Shown here: positions 34,958 to 42,325 of the stretch, piece by piece
Layout of the letters: the number at the start of each line of letters is the position of its first letter
Numbering within the stretch: position 1 is the stretch's first letter
Assembly (NCBI GenBank): GCA_002427465.1
Contig: DIRC01000043.1
Span: 1 to 42,325, forward strand
Direction: 5' to 3'
Length of the DNA stretch: 42,325 nt
Source of the DNA: Clostridiales bacterium UBA5446
GTDB taxonomy: Bacteria > Bacillota > Clostridia > Oscillospirales > Oscillospiraceae
Made by a program: the position numbers and the translations under genes
The notes under the pieces: generated by a model
Told to the model about the DNA's origin: nothing
What the model saw: only the letters and a program-made list of their open reading frames with translations
Database searches by the model: none

Positions 34958-36262
34958 ATGGCCAAGCTGATCGTCATGCCAAAGCTCGGACTCACCATGA
35001 CCGAGGGCACGATTGCCAAATGGCTTAAAAAGGAGGGCGAGGACGTCCAGGCCGGCGAGCCGCTTTTCGAGGTGGAGACAGATAAACTGACCAATACGAT
35101 CGAAGCCCCCGAGGGCGGCGTCCTTCGTAAAATCATAGCCGAAGAAGGCGCCACTATAGCCTGCCTGAGCGGCATTGCGGTAATCGGCGCCCCGCAGGAG
35201 GATATCAGCGCCCTGATTTCCGGAAGCGCCGCCCCCTCCGGCGGAGAGGTTCCCGCAGCTCCAGCCGATCCCGCCGCTCCAGCTGCGGCCCGGCCCGCCG
35301 GCAGCCGCGTGGTGGCTTCCCCCGCGGCGAAAAAGCTGGCGGCGGAAATGGGCGTGGATATCGCCCTGGTCCCGGGAACCGGACCCAATGGCCGCATCAC
35401 CGAAGGGGACGTTAAAAGCTATCGGGCAGCCGCCCCCGGGCCGGAGGTAAAAGCTTCGCCGCTGGCAGCCAAAATTGCCGGTGATCTGGGGCTTGATCTG
35501 GACACGATTCCCGCAAAGGGACGGGTGATGGCCCAGGACATCCTGAACCATCTGGAGGCGGGAGCCGCCGGGCAGGCGGCCGGGCCCCGGGAAGAGACAG
35601 TCAACATGAACGGCATGCGCAAGGCAATCGCGAAAAACATGCTGGCCAGCCACATGATCTCCCCCTCCGTCACCTTTAACCTTGGAATCGACATGACGCG
35701 TATGAAGGCCATGCGGGAGGAGCTCAAGAACGCCGGCATTCAGGTCAGCTATACCGACCTGCTGGTCAAGTTCGTGGCGAAAGCGCTGACGGAGTTCCCG
35801 CTGCTCAACTGCTCCGTGGAGGATAACAAGATCATCTATAAGCGCTATGTCAACATGGGCGTGGCCGTCGCCCTGGATAACGGTCTGGTTGTCCCCAACG
35901 TAACGGATGCGGACAAAAAAAGCCTGACCGAAATTTCCGCAGAGCTCAGGGAACTGGCCGCAGCGGCCCGGGAGGGCAGGCTCCCCATGGACAAACTGAA
36001 GGGCGGAACCTTCACCATCACGAACCTGGGCATGTATGGCATCGAGTCCTTCTCCCCCATCATCAACCAGCCCGAGGTCGCCATTCTCGGCGTCAACACC
36101 ATGGCGGACAGGGTGGTCGCGGCCGGCGGCGAGATCACGGTCAGGCCGTATATGAACCTTAGCCTGACCGCCGACCACCGAGTTGTGGACGGCTCCGTGG
36201 CCGCACAATTTTTGCAGCGCGTCAAAACCCTCATGGAACATCCCGCGCTGATAATCGCTTAA
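34958..36262 (+). CDS. acoC: Acetoin dehydrogenase E2 (dihydrolipoyl acetyltransferase)
   Basis: 434 residues. The lipoyl domain carries Lys43 in ETDKLTNTIEAPEGG. Two peripheral-subunit-binding domains follow (about 119-155, VVASPAAKKLAAEMG...GRITEGDV; about 165-199, VKASPLAAKIAGDLG...GRVMAQDIL), then the catalytic domain from about 215 with active-site ADHRVVDGS. Most E2 have one such binding domain; two is uncommon. It transfers the acetyl group to CoA and forms the complex core. The ATG at 34958 is preceded by AAGGAGTGAT; a GTG three codons earlier lies inside that site. Confidence 0.93.
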   Translation: MAKLIVMPKLGLTMTEGTIAKWLKKEGEDVQAGEPLFEVETDKLTNTIEAPEGGVLRKIIAEEGATIACLSGIAVIGAPQEDISALISGSAAPSGGEVPAAPADPAAPAAARPAGSRVVASPAAKKLAAEMGVDIALVPGTGPNGRITEGDVKSYRAAAPGPEVKASPLAAKIAGDLGLDLDTIPAKGRVMAQDILNHLEAGAAGQAAGPREETVNMNGMRKAIAKNMLASHMISPSVTFNLGIDMTRMKAMREELKNAGIQVSYTDLLVKFVAKALTEFPLLNCSVEDNKIIYKRYVNMGVAVALDNGLVVPNVTDADKKSLTEISAELRELAAAAREGRLPMDKLKGGTFTITNLGMYGIESFSPIINQPEVAILGVNTMADRVVAAGGEITVRPYMNLSLTADHRVVDGSVAAQFLQRVKTLMEHPALIIA

Positions 36263-36280
36263 GGAAGGCGGGGAGTGATC

Positions 36281-37693
36281 ATGACTAAAGAAGCCATAAA
36301 TTCAAATCCGTCCGTTCTGGTCATCGGCGGCGGCCCCGGCGGCTATGTGGCCGCCATCCGGGCGGCCCAGCTGGGGGCCAGCGTGACGCTGGTGGAAAAG
36401 GCTGAAATCGGCGGCACCTGCCTGAACCGGGGCTGCATGCCCACAAAAGCCCTCCTGCACAGCTCGGAGGTCTACGAGGCGGCCACCGGCAGCGCGGGAA
36501 TAGGAATCCGCGCAAATGATATCTCGGTGGACTGGGAAGCGGTGCAGGGAAACCGCGCAAAGGTCACAAAAACCCTCACCGACGGGGTTCGCGCCCTTTT
36601 AAGGGCCAACGGCGTCACCGTCGTGGCGGGCGAGGCCGTTTTCACGGGGCCTAAAACCGTAAAGGCCGGCGACCGGGAGCTGACGGCCGAGAAAATCATC
36701 ATTGCCGCCGGTTCACAGCCGCTCATACCGGGCATCCCCGGCTTGAGGGAAAGCCGCGCCTGCCTGGATTCCACGGCCTGCCTGACTCTGGATCACATTC
36801 CGGAAAGCCTGCTGGTCATCGGCGGAGGCGTGATCGGCATCGAGCTGGGCTGCGTTTACCGCCGTTTCGGCGCGCAAGTCACCGTCGTCGAAATGCTCCC
36901 GAAGCTGCTGCCCCTGATGGACCCGGAGCTGACGGCGCTGCTGCGCTCCAAGCTGGAAAGCGAAGGCATGGAAATCCACACCGAAGCCCAGGTGACGTCC
37001 GTGGAGGATACGCCGAATGGCACCAAAATCCGGGTAAAATGTCCCGACGGCGAGAAAACCTTTACCGCCGAAAAAATCCTTGTCTCCGTGGGCCGCAGCG
37101 CGAACCTTGCCCCCCTGGGCCTGGACAGAGCCGGCATAGCCGTGGAAAACGGATTTGTCAAAACCAACGATTTTCTGGAGACTTCCGTCCCCGGCGTTTA
37201 CGCCATCGGCGACAGCAACGGCAAGCTGATGCTGGCCCACGCCGCCATGGCCATGGGGGAGATTGCCGCGGAAAACGCCATGGGCGCTGCCCGGATCTTC
37301 GATCCGGCGACAAGCCCATCCTGCGTCTACGTAGGCCCGGAATTTGCCGGAGTGGGCTACACGGAGGAGCAGCTCAAGGCCCGGGGCATCGACTATAAGG
37401 TCGGACGCTTTCCCACCCGCGCCAACGGCAGGAGCCTTGTGGAGGGCTGCACGGAAGGCATGGTCAAAATCATCGCCGGGACAAAATATGGGGAGATCCT
37501 GGGCGTGCATATTCTGGCCCCCCGCGCCACCGATCTGATTGCCGAGGCCGCCCTGGCCATCAGGCTGGAGGCCACATTGGAGGAGCTGGCGGACACAATA
37601 CACTGCCATCCCACCGTGACCGAGGCCGTCCGCGAATCCGCGCTGGCCGCCGAAGGTCGGGCCATCCACATCCCCAACAGAAGAAAGGCATAA
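36281..37693 (+). CDS. acoL: Dihydrolipoyl dehydrogenase (E3) of the aco complex
   Basis: 470 residues. FAD motif VIGGGPGGYVAAIRAAQLG, redox disulfide Cys47-Cys52 (GTCLNRGCMPT), NAD motif VIGGGVIGIELGCVY, and the catalytic His-Glu in HCHPTVTEAVRE. It reoxidises dihydrolipoate on AcoC with NAD. No lipoyl domain is fused. GGGAG lies five bases before the ATG at 36281; a GTG two codons earlier overlaps it. It is the last gene of the operon and ends at a strong terminator. Confidence 0.94.
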   Translation: MTKEAINSNPSVLVIGGGPGGYVAAIRAAQLGASVTLVEKAEIGGTCLNRGCMPTKALLHSSEVYEAATGSAGIGIRANDISVDWEAVQGNRAKVTKTLTDGVRALLRANGVTVVAGEAVFTGPKTVKAGDRELTAEKIIIAAGSQPLIPGIPGLRESRACLDSTACLTLDHIPESLLVIGGGVIGIELGCVYRRFGAQVTVVEMLPKLLPLMDPELTALLRSKLESEGMEIHTEAQVTSVEDTPNGTKIRVKCPDGEKTFTAEKILVSVGRSANLAPLGLDRAGIAVENGFVKTNDFLETSVPGVYAIGDSNGKLMLAHAAMAMGEIAAENAMGAARIFDPATSPSCVYVGPEFAGVGYTEEQLKARGIDYKVGRFPTRANGRSLVEGCTEGMVKIIAGTKYGEILGVHILAPRATDLIAEAALAIRLEATLEELADTIHCHPTVTEAVRESALAAEGRAIHIPNRRKA

Positions 37694-37727
37694 AAAAAGC
37701 CCGCGCGGTTATCCGCGCGGGCTTTTT
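37694..37727. terminator. Bidirectional terminator between acoL and the alcohol dehydrogenase gene
   Basis: A perfect 15-bp stem (37694-37708 with 37713-37727), beginning with five A's and ending with five T's, separates two convergent genes. Confidence 0.92.
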
Positions 37728-37730
37728 CAC

Positions 37731-38870
37731 TCAAAACGTGACGGGCCGGCCGTAATAAATACATTCCAGCAGCTTTCCCATATCTTCCTCCGGGATGGCA
37801 ACGGGGTTCACCCGAGTGGAGCCGCCCATGGAATTTTTCAGCAGGAAATCGAAATCTGCCAGGAAATCCGCTTCAGCCAGCCCCGCCCCCATGAAGGACA
37901 CGGGCAGGCCCAACTGCTTCACCAGGGCGAATACCCGGTCTATGATATCCGGCGCGCCGGGCTTTGCCAGCTTGTCGAACTGTCCCCTCACCCGGGCGTC
38001 CCTTGCGTTGTACTGCATGGAATAGGGCAGGATAATGGCGTTGCACAGGCCGTGGCCCAGATTATATTTCCCGCCGAAGGCGTGGGCAATGCCGTGGGCC
38101 ATGCCCAGCCCCGCGTTGGAAAAGGCCATGCCCGCCATGCTCTGGTAATTATGCACCTTTTCCCGGGCCAGAGGGTTTCCCTCCAGGCACGAGGCCGGCA
38201 GCCAGTCCAGAATCCCCTCGGCGGCCGACTTTGCCAGGGCCTCGGTGAAATCATCGGCTCCGGTGCTAATGAAGCACTCCAGCGCGTGGGTCAGGGCGTC
38301 CATGCCCGTCTCGGCGGCGATTTGCGCCGGCATGGTCATGGGCAGCGCCGGGTCCAGGATCGCCACAGCGGGGCGGATGGCCTCGCACTTGATCGGAACC
38401 TTATACGACAGCTCCGGATACGTGACGACGCAGACGTGGGTCACCTCGGTGGCGGTGCCCGACGTGGAGGGGATGGCTACAAACAGGATTCGCCCCCGTT
38501 CCGAGGGGAGCGGCGCGGTCTGAACATTCTCAAAGGTCAGTTCCGGGTGCTCGTAAAACAGCATCATGGCCTTTGCCGCGTCAATGGCGGAGCCGCCGCC
38601 GACCGCAATGACGGTATCCGGCCCGAATTCCCGCATGGCGGCGATCCCGGCCTCCACCTCCCGCTTTGTCGGGTTTTTCCCGATTCCGACGAACCGGCGC
38701 ACCTGCGTCCCCGCCGGCAGCAGCCCCTCGATTTTATCCAGCACTCCCGTGCGGATCATGGACCCGCCTCCCGTCACCAGAAAAACTCTGCCCGGCCGGA
38801 GAGTTTTGAGCCAGTCCAGGGCGTCCCTCCCCGTCACAAGAGCCTGTCCGGTAAAATGGAGTGTTTTCAT
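37731..38870 (-). CDS. Iron-containing (group III) alcohol dehydrogenase
   Basis: 379 residues. NAD(P)-binding GGGSAIDAAKAM (about residue 95) and metal ligands in the Asp/His pattern: Asp-x3-His in GMDALTHALE and His residues in GMAHGIAHAFGGKYNLGHG. The family reduces aldehydes to alcohols or the reverse; 1,3-propanediol, butanol and lactaldehyde enzymes share the fold. Substrate not determined. The ATG at 38870 has AAAGG ten bases upstream. Convergent with the aco operon, which is expected to yield acetaldehyde, so ethanol formation is a reasonable guess. Confidence 0.9.
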   Translation of the reverse strand: MKTLHFTGQALVTGRDALDWLKTLRPGRVFLVTGGGSMIRTGVLDKIEGLLPAGTQVRRFVGIGKNPTKREVEAGIAAMREFGPDTVIAVGGGSAIDAAKAMMLFYEHPELTFENVQTAPLPSERGRILFVAIPSTSGTATEVTHVCVVTYPELSYKVPIKCEAIRPAVAILDPALPMTMPAQIAAETGMDALTHALECFISTGADDFTEALAKSAAEGILDWLPASCLEGNPLAREKVHNYQSMAGMAFSNAGLGMAHGIAHAFGGKYNLGHGLCNAIILPYSMQYNARDARVRGQFDKLAKPGAPDIIDRVFALVKQLGLPVSFMGAGLAEADFLADFDFLLKNSMGGSTRVNPVAIPEEDMGKLLECIYYGRPVTF

Positions 38871-38936
38871 ACGCCAATATCCTTTCAACAAAAATAATTG
38901 GTAAGCAAACGGATTCCCCCGGCCGATTTTCTCCGA

Positions 38937-39536
38937 TCAGAGCGGCAGTGTCGGCGCGCTTTGCTGCTGCGCCCTGATTTTCTTTTTCCAGCACCGGTGG
39001 CACATGGCGACATAGCTGTCGTTTCCGCCCAGAAAAATCTGGTCGCCCTGGGTGATTACCCGGCCGTTTTCGTCCAGCCGCGCGTTCACGGTCGCCTTCG
39101 CTCCGCACGCGCAGACCGTCTTGATCTCCGTGATGGAATCCGCCAGCTCCAGGAGCCGCTTTGAGCCGGGAAAGGCGTGCGTGAGAAAATCCGTTCGCAG
39201 CCCGAAACAGAGGATCGGCAGATTCTCATCGTCCACCAGCGTGCGCATCTCGTCTATCTGGGCGGGCGTAAAAAACTGTGCCTCGTCGGCGATAATCACG
39301 TCGCACTTTCCAGTCGCGGCGTATTTGCCGATGATGCTCTCCTCCGGCGCAATAACCTCCGCCGCCCGGGAAAGGCCGATCCGCGATCTGACGACGCCTG
39401 CGCCGTCCCGGTTGTCCACGCTGGGCTTAATGAGCCAGACCCGCATCCCCAGCTCCTCATAGTTAAACTGGGTGATCAGCGCCTGAGCCGATTTGGAGCT
39501 GCCCATCGCTCCGTATTTAAAATAGAGCTTAGCCAT
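38937..39536 (-). CDS. tdk: Thymidine kinase
   Basis: 199 residues of the type II thymidine kinase family: P-loop GAMGSSKS, DEAQFF (Walker B and catalytic Glu), and a zinc-finger with Cys pairs in VCACG and CHRCW. It phosphorylates thymidine for salvage. GGGGG lies eight bases before the ATG. Its start overlaps the end of udk by 8 bases; the pair form one transcript from the promoter at 40190-40218. Confidence 0.94.
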   Translation of the reverse strand: MAKLYFKYGAMGSSKSAQALITQFNYEELGMRVWLIKPSVDNRDGAGVVRSRIGLSRAAEVIAPEESIIGKYAATGKCDVIIADEAQFFTPAQIDEMRTLVDDENLPILCFGLRTDFLTHAFPGSKRLLELADSITEIKTVCACGAKATVNARLDENGRVITQGDQIFLGGNDSYVAMCHRCWKKKIRAQQQSAPTLPL

Positions 39537-40164
39537 CCTTTTTTCCCCCTAAGGCACAATGGGCGTTTATCCGCTCAATAAGCATGTCCATTGCCACCAT
39601 ATTGTGCCCGCCCTCCGGGATGATGATGTCCGCATAACGCTTGGACGGCTCTACATACATTTCGTGCATGGGCTTAACCGTTTCCAGATACTGATCCACC
39701 ACGGACTCCAGGCTGCGGCCCCTGTCGTGGACATCCCTGACGATCCTGCGCAGGATCCGGACGTCGGCGTCGGTATCCACGAACAGCTTAATATCCATCA
39801 GCTCCCGCAGCTGCCGGCTGTGCAGCACCAGGATACCCTCGATGATGATCACCGGCGTCGGGCATATGGTCTGAGTTTCTTTCGCGCGGTTGTGCGCGGT
39901 ATAGTCGTATATCGGGCAGCGCACCGGTTCACCCCGCCGCAGCGTCAGAAGATCCGCCACCAAAAGATCGGTATCAAAGGCATCCGGACAGTCGTAGTTC
40001 AGCTTTGTGCGCTGTTCATATGTCAGGTCGTCGTGGGCCTTGTAGTAATTGTCGTGGTAAATGACGGTGACATCCCCGCCGAAACGCTGCACAAGCCTGC
40101 GGGTTATGGTTGTTTTTCCGCTGCCCGTTCCCCCCGCTATGCCGATCACCATAATCTCTTCCAT
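39529..40164 (-). CDS. udk: Uridine kinase
   Basis: 211 residues from the ATG at 40164, preceded by AGGAGG at six bases; a longer frame lacks a site. P-loop GGTGSGKTT at residues 11-19, DNYYKAHDDL, FDTDLL, and the substrate loop PIYDYTAHNR typical of uridine/cytidine kinases. It makes UMP and CMP from nucleosides. It is first in the udk-tdk operon, divergent from deoD. Confidence 0.94.
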   Translation of the reverse strand: MEEIMVIGIAGGTGSGKTTITRRLVQRFGGDVTVIYHDNYYKAHDDLTYEQRTKLNYDCPDAFDTDLLVADLLTLRRGEPVRCPIYDYTAHNRAKETQTICPTPVIIIEGILVLHSRQLRELMDIKLFVDTDADVRILRRIVRDVHDRGRSLESVVDQYLETVKPMHEMYVEPSKRYADIIIPEGGHNMVAMDMLIERINAHCALGGKKDG

Positions 40165-40189
40165 TGCGCCCCTCCTAATCTCACCCAGA

Positions 40190-40218
40190 ATCTTACCACA
40201 CCGGCGTGCCGGATGCAA
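40190..40218 (-). promoter_or_regulatory. Promoter of udk-tdk
   Basis: On the minus strand TTGCAT and TAAGAT are separated by 17 bases. The -35 box is back to back with that of deoD (gap of one base), so a single regulator could act on both. Confidence 0.55.
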
Positions 40219-40219
40219 T

Positions 40220-40248
40220 TTGACTTTTATCATACCGGGAGATATAAT
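40220..40248 (+). promoter_or_regulatory. Sigma-A promoter of deoD
   Basis: TTGACT and TATAAT are separated by exactly 17 bases, about 30 bases before the ATG at 40278. Confidence 0.8.
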
Positions 40249-40277
40249 TTTCCAAAAAGTAAAAGGAGGAAGTTTTT

Positions 40278-40997
40278 ATGCCCACACCCCATAACTCTGC
40301 CGCAGCGGAGGATTTTGCCAAAACCGTGCTGATGCCCGGAGACCCCCTCCGTTCCAGGTTCATTGCGGAAAACTTTCTGGAGGGCTCCAGACTGGTAAAC
40401 AACGTGCGGGGTATTCAGGGCTATACCGGCACATGGAAGGGCGTTCCGGTGACCGTTCATGCCAGCGGGATGGGGATCCCCTCCATCGGCATTTACAGCT
40501 GGGAGCTTTATCATACCTATCATGTGGAAAACATCATCCGCGTCGGCTCCGCGGGGGGGATTTCAGATGATCTGAAGCTGATGGACATCGTCGCCGGCCT
40601 GGGCGCCTGCACGGACTCGAACTTCGCCCACCAGTTCGGCCTGAACGGCACCTTCGCCCCCGTGGCGGACTGGACGCTGCTGCGGGAGGCCATGGCCGCG
40701 GCGGGCGCGCTGGGCGTTGCCATGAGCGCCGGCAACCTGTTGTCCTCGGATAACTTTTACAGCGACGGCTCCGACGGGCCGGATCAGTGGAAAAAAATGG
40801 GCGTGCTTGCCGTGGAAATGGAAGCGGCCGGCCTTTATATGACCGCCGCCCGGGCCGGGAAGCGGGCCTTGTGCCTATGCACAATTTCCGATCATCTTTA
40901 CCGCCCGGACGAGCTGAGTCCCGAGGCGCGCCAGACCGCTTTTACCCAAATGATCGAAATTGCTCTGGACACCGCCGTCAGAATGAACGCCCTTTAA
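40278..40997 (+). CDS. deoD: Purine-nucleoside phosphorylase, DeoD type
   Basis: 239 residues. Family blocks: VLMPGDPLRSRFIAENFL, GMGIPSIGIYSWEL, IRVGSAGGISDDLK, and VEMEAAGLYMTAAR with the purine-site Glu, followed by ISDHLY with the catalytic Asp. The homohexameric enzyme splits purine nucleosides with phosphate into base and (deoxy)ribose-1-phosphate. AAGGAGG lies ahead of the ATG. It is followed by a binding lipoprotein with its own promoter. Confidence 0.95.
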   Translation: MPTPHNSAAAEDFAKTVLMPGDPLRSRFIAENFLEGSRLVNNVRGIQGYTGTWKGVPVTVHASGMGIPSIGIYSWELYHTYHVENIIRVGSAGGISDDLKLMDIVAGLGACTDSNFAHQFGLNGTFAPVADWTLLREAMAAAGALGVAMSAGNLLSSDNFYSDGSDGPDQWKKMGVLAVEMEAAGLYMTAARAGKRALCLCTISDHLYRPDELSPEARQTAFTQMIEIALDTAVRMNAL

Positions 40998-41041
40998 ATG
41001 AACGCTTTGTAAATTTTGTTATTAATCCGAGCCCCTTCTCC

Positions 41042-41070
41042 TTGATTGCCGTGCAATATGGTGATATAAT
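41042..41070 (+). promoter_or_regulatory. Sigma-A promoter of the BMP-family lipoprotein
   Basis: TTGATT and TATAAT are separated by exactly 17 bases. The transcript would start near 41077 and have a leader of about 56 bases. Confidence 0.75.
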
Positions 41071-41132
41071 CCAAGGCGGCATGGCAAACCATACCATTAT
41101 GCCAGTAAGAATGAAACGGAGGATAACCCGAC

Positions 41133-42278
41133 ATGAAGAAGATTCTTGCATTGTTTCTCGCAGTTGTTCTGACCTTCGCGCTTTGCGCCTGCGGTCAGAC
41201 CCCCCCATCCCCCACCGAAGCGCCGGATGAATCCGTCATCAAAAAGGTAGCCCTTGTGACCGACGTGGGCACCATCGACGACGAATCCTTTAACCAGGCC
41301 ACTTGGCAGGGCGTTGAAGCCTGGTGTTCCGCAAACGACATCGAGTACACCTACTACCAGCCCACCGAGGACAGCGGCGACGCCCGCACAGTCAGCATAA
41401 CCCAGGCCATCACCGAAGGCGCCAACGTCATCGTGCTGCCCGGATTCCTTTTCGGCACCACCGTGATCGAGATGCCCGAACAGTATCCCGAGGTATACTT
41501 TATCGCCATCGACGTTGCCCAGGGCGACCTGACCTACGACTACGTGACCTATTATGAGCCCGCCGCCAACGCCACCTGCCTCGCCTTTGCCGAGGAGCAG
41601 GCCGGATACCTGGCCGGATACGCCGCCGTGAAGGACGGCTACACCAAGCTGGGCTTCCTGGGCGGAATGGCCGTCCCCGCAGTCGTGCGCTACGGCTACG
41701 GCTTCATCCAGGGCGCGGACGACGCGGCCAACGAGCTGGACACCCCCGTCGAAATCAACTATACCTATGGCGGCCAGTTCTATGGCGACGCCACGATCAC
41801 CGCCAAGATGGAAGGCTGGTATTCCGCCGGCACCGAAGTGGTCTTTGCCTGCGGCGGCGGCATCTATACCTCCGCTGTGGAAGCCGCTCTTAACTACGAC
41901 GGCAAAGTGATCGGCGTGGACGTGGACCAGAACTACATCGGCGTTAACGGCGTGGAAGACGGTACTTATGCCTACAACCCGTTTGTGACCTCCGCCATGA
42001 AGGGCCTCCAGAACGTCACCGAGACCGCTCTGGCCGATCTGCAGGCCGGCAAGTGGGATACATATGGCGGCCAGTTCCTGAAGTTCTCCCTGGCTGAGGG
42101 CGACTATATCGGCCTGCCCACCGCCGAGGACTCCTGGAATCTGGAGACCTTCACCGTTGAGGAATACGAGGCCGTCAAGGCCGCCATCACCGACGGCACC
42201 ATCACCATCGACGACAGCGCCGATACCACCGTCCTGCCCGAGGTTTCCGAACTTACCACGGTGAACGAAATCGCCTAA
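41133..42278 (+). CDS. BMP-family nucleoside-binding lipoprotein (PnrA-like)
   Basis: 381 residues. Lipoprotein signal peptide with lipobox LCAC (Cys20 as lipid anchor) followed by a Pro/Thr linker. The mature part has the BMP/PnrA layout: VALVTDVGTIDDESFNQATWQGVE near the N-terminus, ITEGANVIVLPGF, AFAEEQAGYLAGYAA, KLGFLGGMAVPAVVRYGYGFIQGA, and ACGGGIYTSAVEAA. It should deliver purine nucleosides to an ABC importer whose permease and ATPase are not in the window but may follow. GGAGG lies ten bases ahead of the ATG. Downstream of deoD, it links uptake to salvage. Confidence 0.92.
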   Translation: MKKILALFLAVVLTFALCACGQTPPSPTEAPDESVIKKVALVTDVGTIDDESFNQATWQGVEAWCSANDIEYTYYQPTEDSGDARTVSITQAITEGANVIVLPGFLFGTTVIEMPEQYPEVYFIAIDVAQGDLTYDYVTYYEPAANATCLAFAEEQAGYLAGYAAVKDGYTKLGFLGGMAVPAVVRYGYGFIQGADDAANELDTPVEINYTYGGQFYGDATITAKMEGWYSAGTEVVFACGGGIYTSAVEAALNYDGKVIGVDVDQNYIGVNGVEDGTYAYNPFVTSAMKGLQNVTETALADLQAGKWDTYGGQFLKFSLAEGDYIGLPTAEDSWNLETFTVEEYEAVKAAITDGTITIDDSADTTVLPEVSELTTVNEIA

Positions 42279-42301
42279 AACTCTGCTAATGCGACAAAAA
42301 T

Positions 42302-42325
42302 ATCCGGCTGTGATCACAGCCGGAT
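42302..42325 (+). terminator. Hairpin after the BMP lipoprotein (cut by window end)
   Basis: A perfect 24-base palindrome (ATCCGGCTGTGA and its complement) sits 23 bases after the stop; the following T-run, if any, is outside the window. In BMP-ABC operons such a hairpin often reduces read-through so that the binding protein is made in excess. Confidence 0.7.

Noticed and set aside
34934..36241. 435-codon open frame on the minus strand opposite acoC
   Set aside because: It mirrors a well-conserved E2 gene and has the His/Gly/Arg bias of antisense frames in GC-rich DNA.
41097..42317. 406-codon open frame on the minus strand opposite the BMP lipoprotein
   Set aside because: The plus strand has promoter, ribosome site, signal peptide and family motifs; the minus frame has none.

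Overview
The window reads as chromosomal DNA of a GC-rich, spore-forming, chemotactic member of the Clostridia, most like the Oscillospiraceae/Ruminococcaceae group. Evidence: a dgt-dnaG-rpoD operon, a SpoVT spore regulator, AGGAGG ribosome sites with frequent TTG/GTG starts, consensus sigma-A promoters with 17-bp spacers, and no outer-membrane genes. The taxonomic placement is inference. I saw no rRNA, tRNA, CRISPR array, insertion sequence or prophage gene. Reading density is high and almost every base is explained.

Layout. 1-798: end of cheR and a receiver-less cheB. 887-5056 (minus): dgt-dnaG-rpoD operon. 5192-7629 (minus): hflX, a GNAT acetyltransferase and yigZ, overlapping end to end. 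7630-9175: structured leader and an orphan MalK/UgpC-type ATPase. 9232-11816: a MarR regulator divergent from a two-gene operon for a serine-palmitoyltransferase-like enzyme and a ketoreductase; both promoters carry the same palindrome at their start site. 11845-14303: CadC-type repressor and His-rich CadA metal pump. 14401-15051: unknown anchored surface protein. 15247-18841: heterodimeric ABC exporter. 18888-20059 (minus): metallo-hydrolase and Nudix hydrolase. 20295-25193: VanY-type carboxypeptidase, MscS channel, CoA-disulfide-reductase/rhodanese fusion and LytR-CpsA-Psr protein. 25236-28461 (minus): mscL with two flavoproteins in a translationally coupled operon. 28627-29169 (minus): spoVT. 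29401-37693: acoR regulator followed by an acetoin-dehydrogenase operon (Lin0512-family gene, acoA, acoB, acoX, acoC, acoL). 37731-38870 (minus): iron-type alcohol dehydrogenase. 38937-42278: nucleoside salvage, with tdk-udk divergent from deoD and a BMP-family nucleoside-binding lipoprotein.

How the parts fit. The aco operon should cleave acetoin to acetyl-CoA plus acetaldehyde, and the convergent alcohol dehydrogenase could dispose of the aldehyde. The tdk/udk/deoD/BMP group imports and salvages nucleosides. The MarR/SPT-like/reductase group could make a sphingoid-like amino-alcohol lipid, which would be unusual in a Firmicute. VanY, LCP and the unknown 14401 protein all have one N-terminal membrane anchor and Pro/Thr-rich repeat tracts facing outward.

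The most interesting signals are: (1) the SPT/ketoreductase pair with its twin MarR operators; (2) an AcoR with GAFMGA in place of the sigma-54-contacting GAFTGA motif, next to an aco operon that has a sigma-A promoter and no good -24/-12 site; (3) a cluster of TGAGA/TCTCA motifs on both sides of acoR that may be its binding sites; (4) an uncharacterised Lin0512-family protein heading the aco operon.
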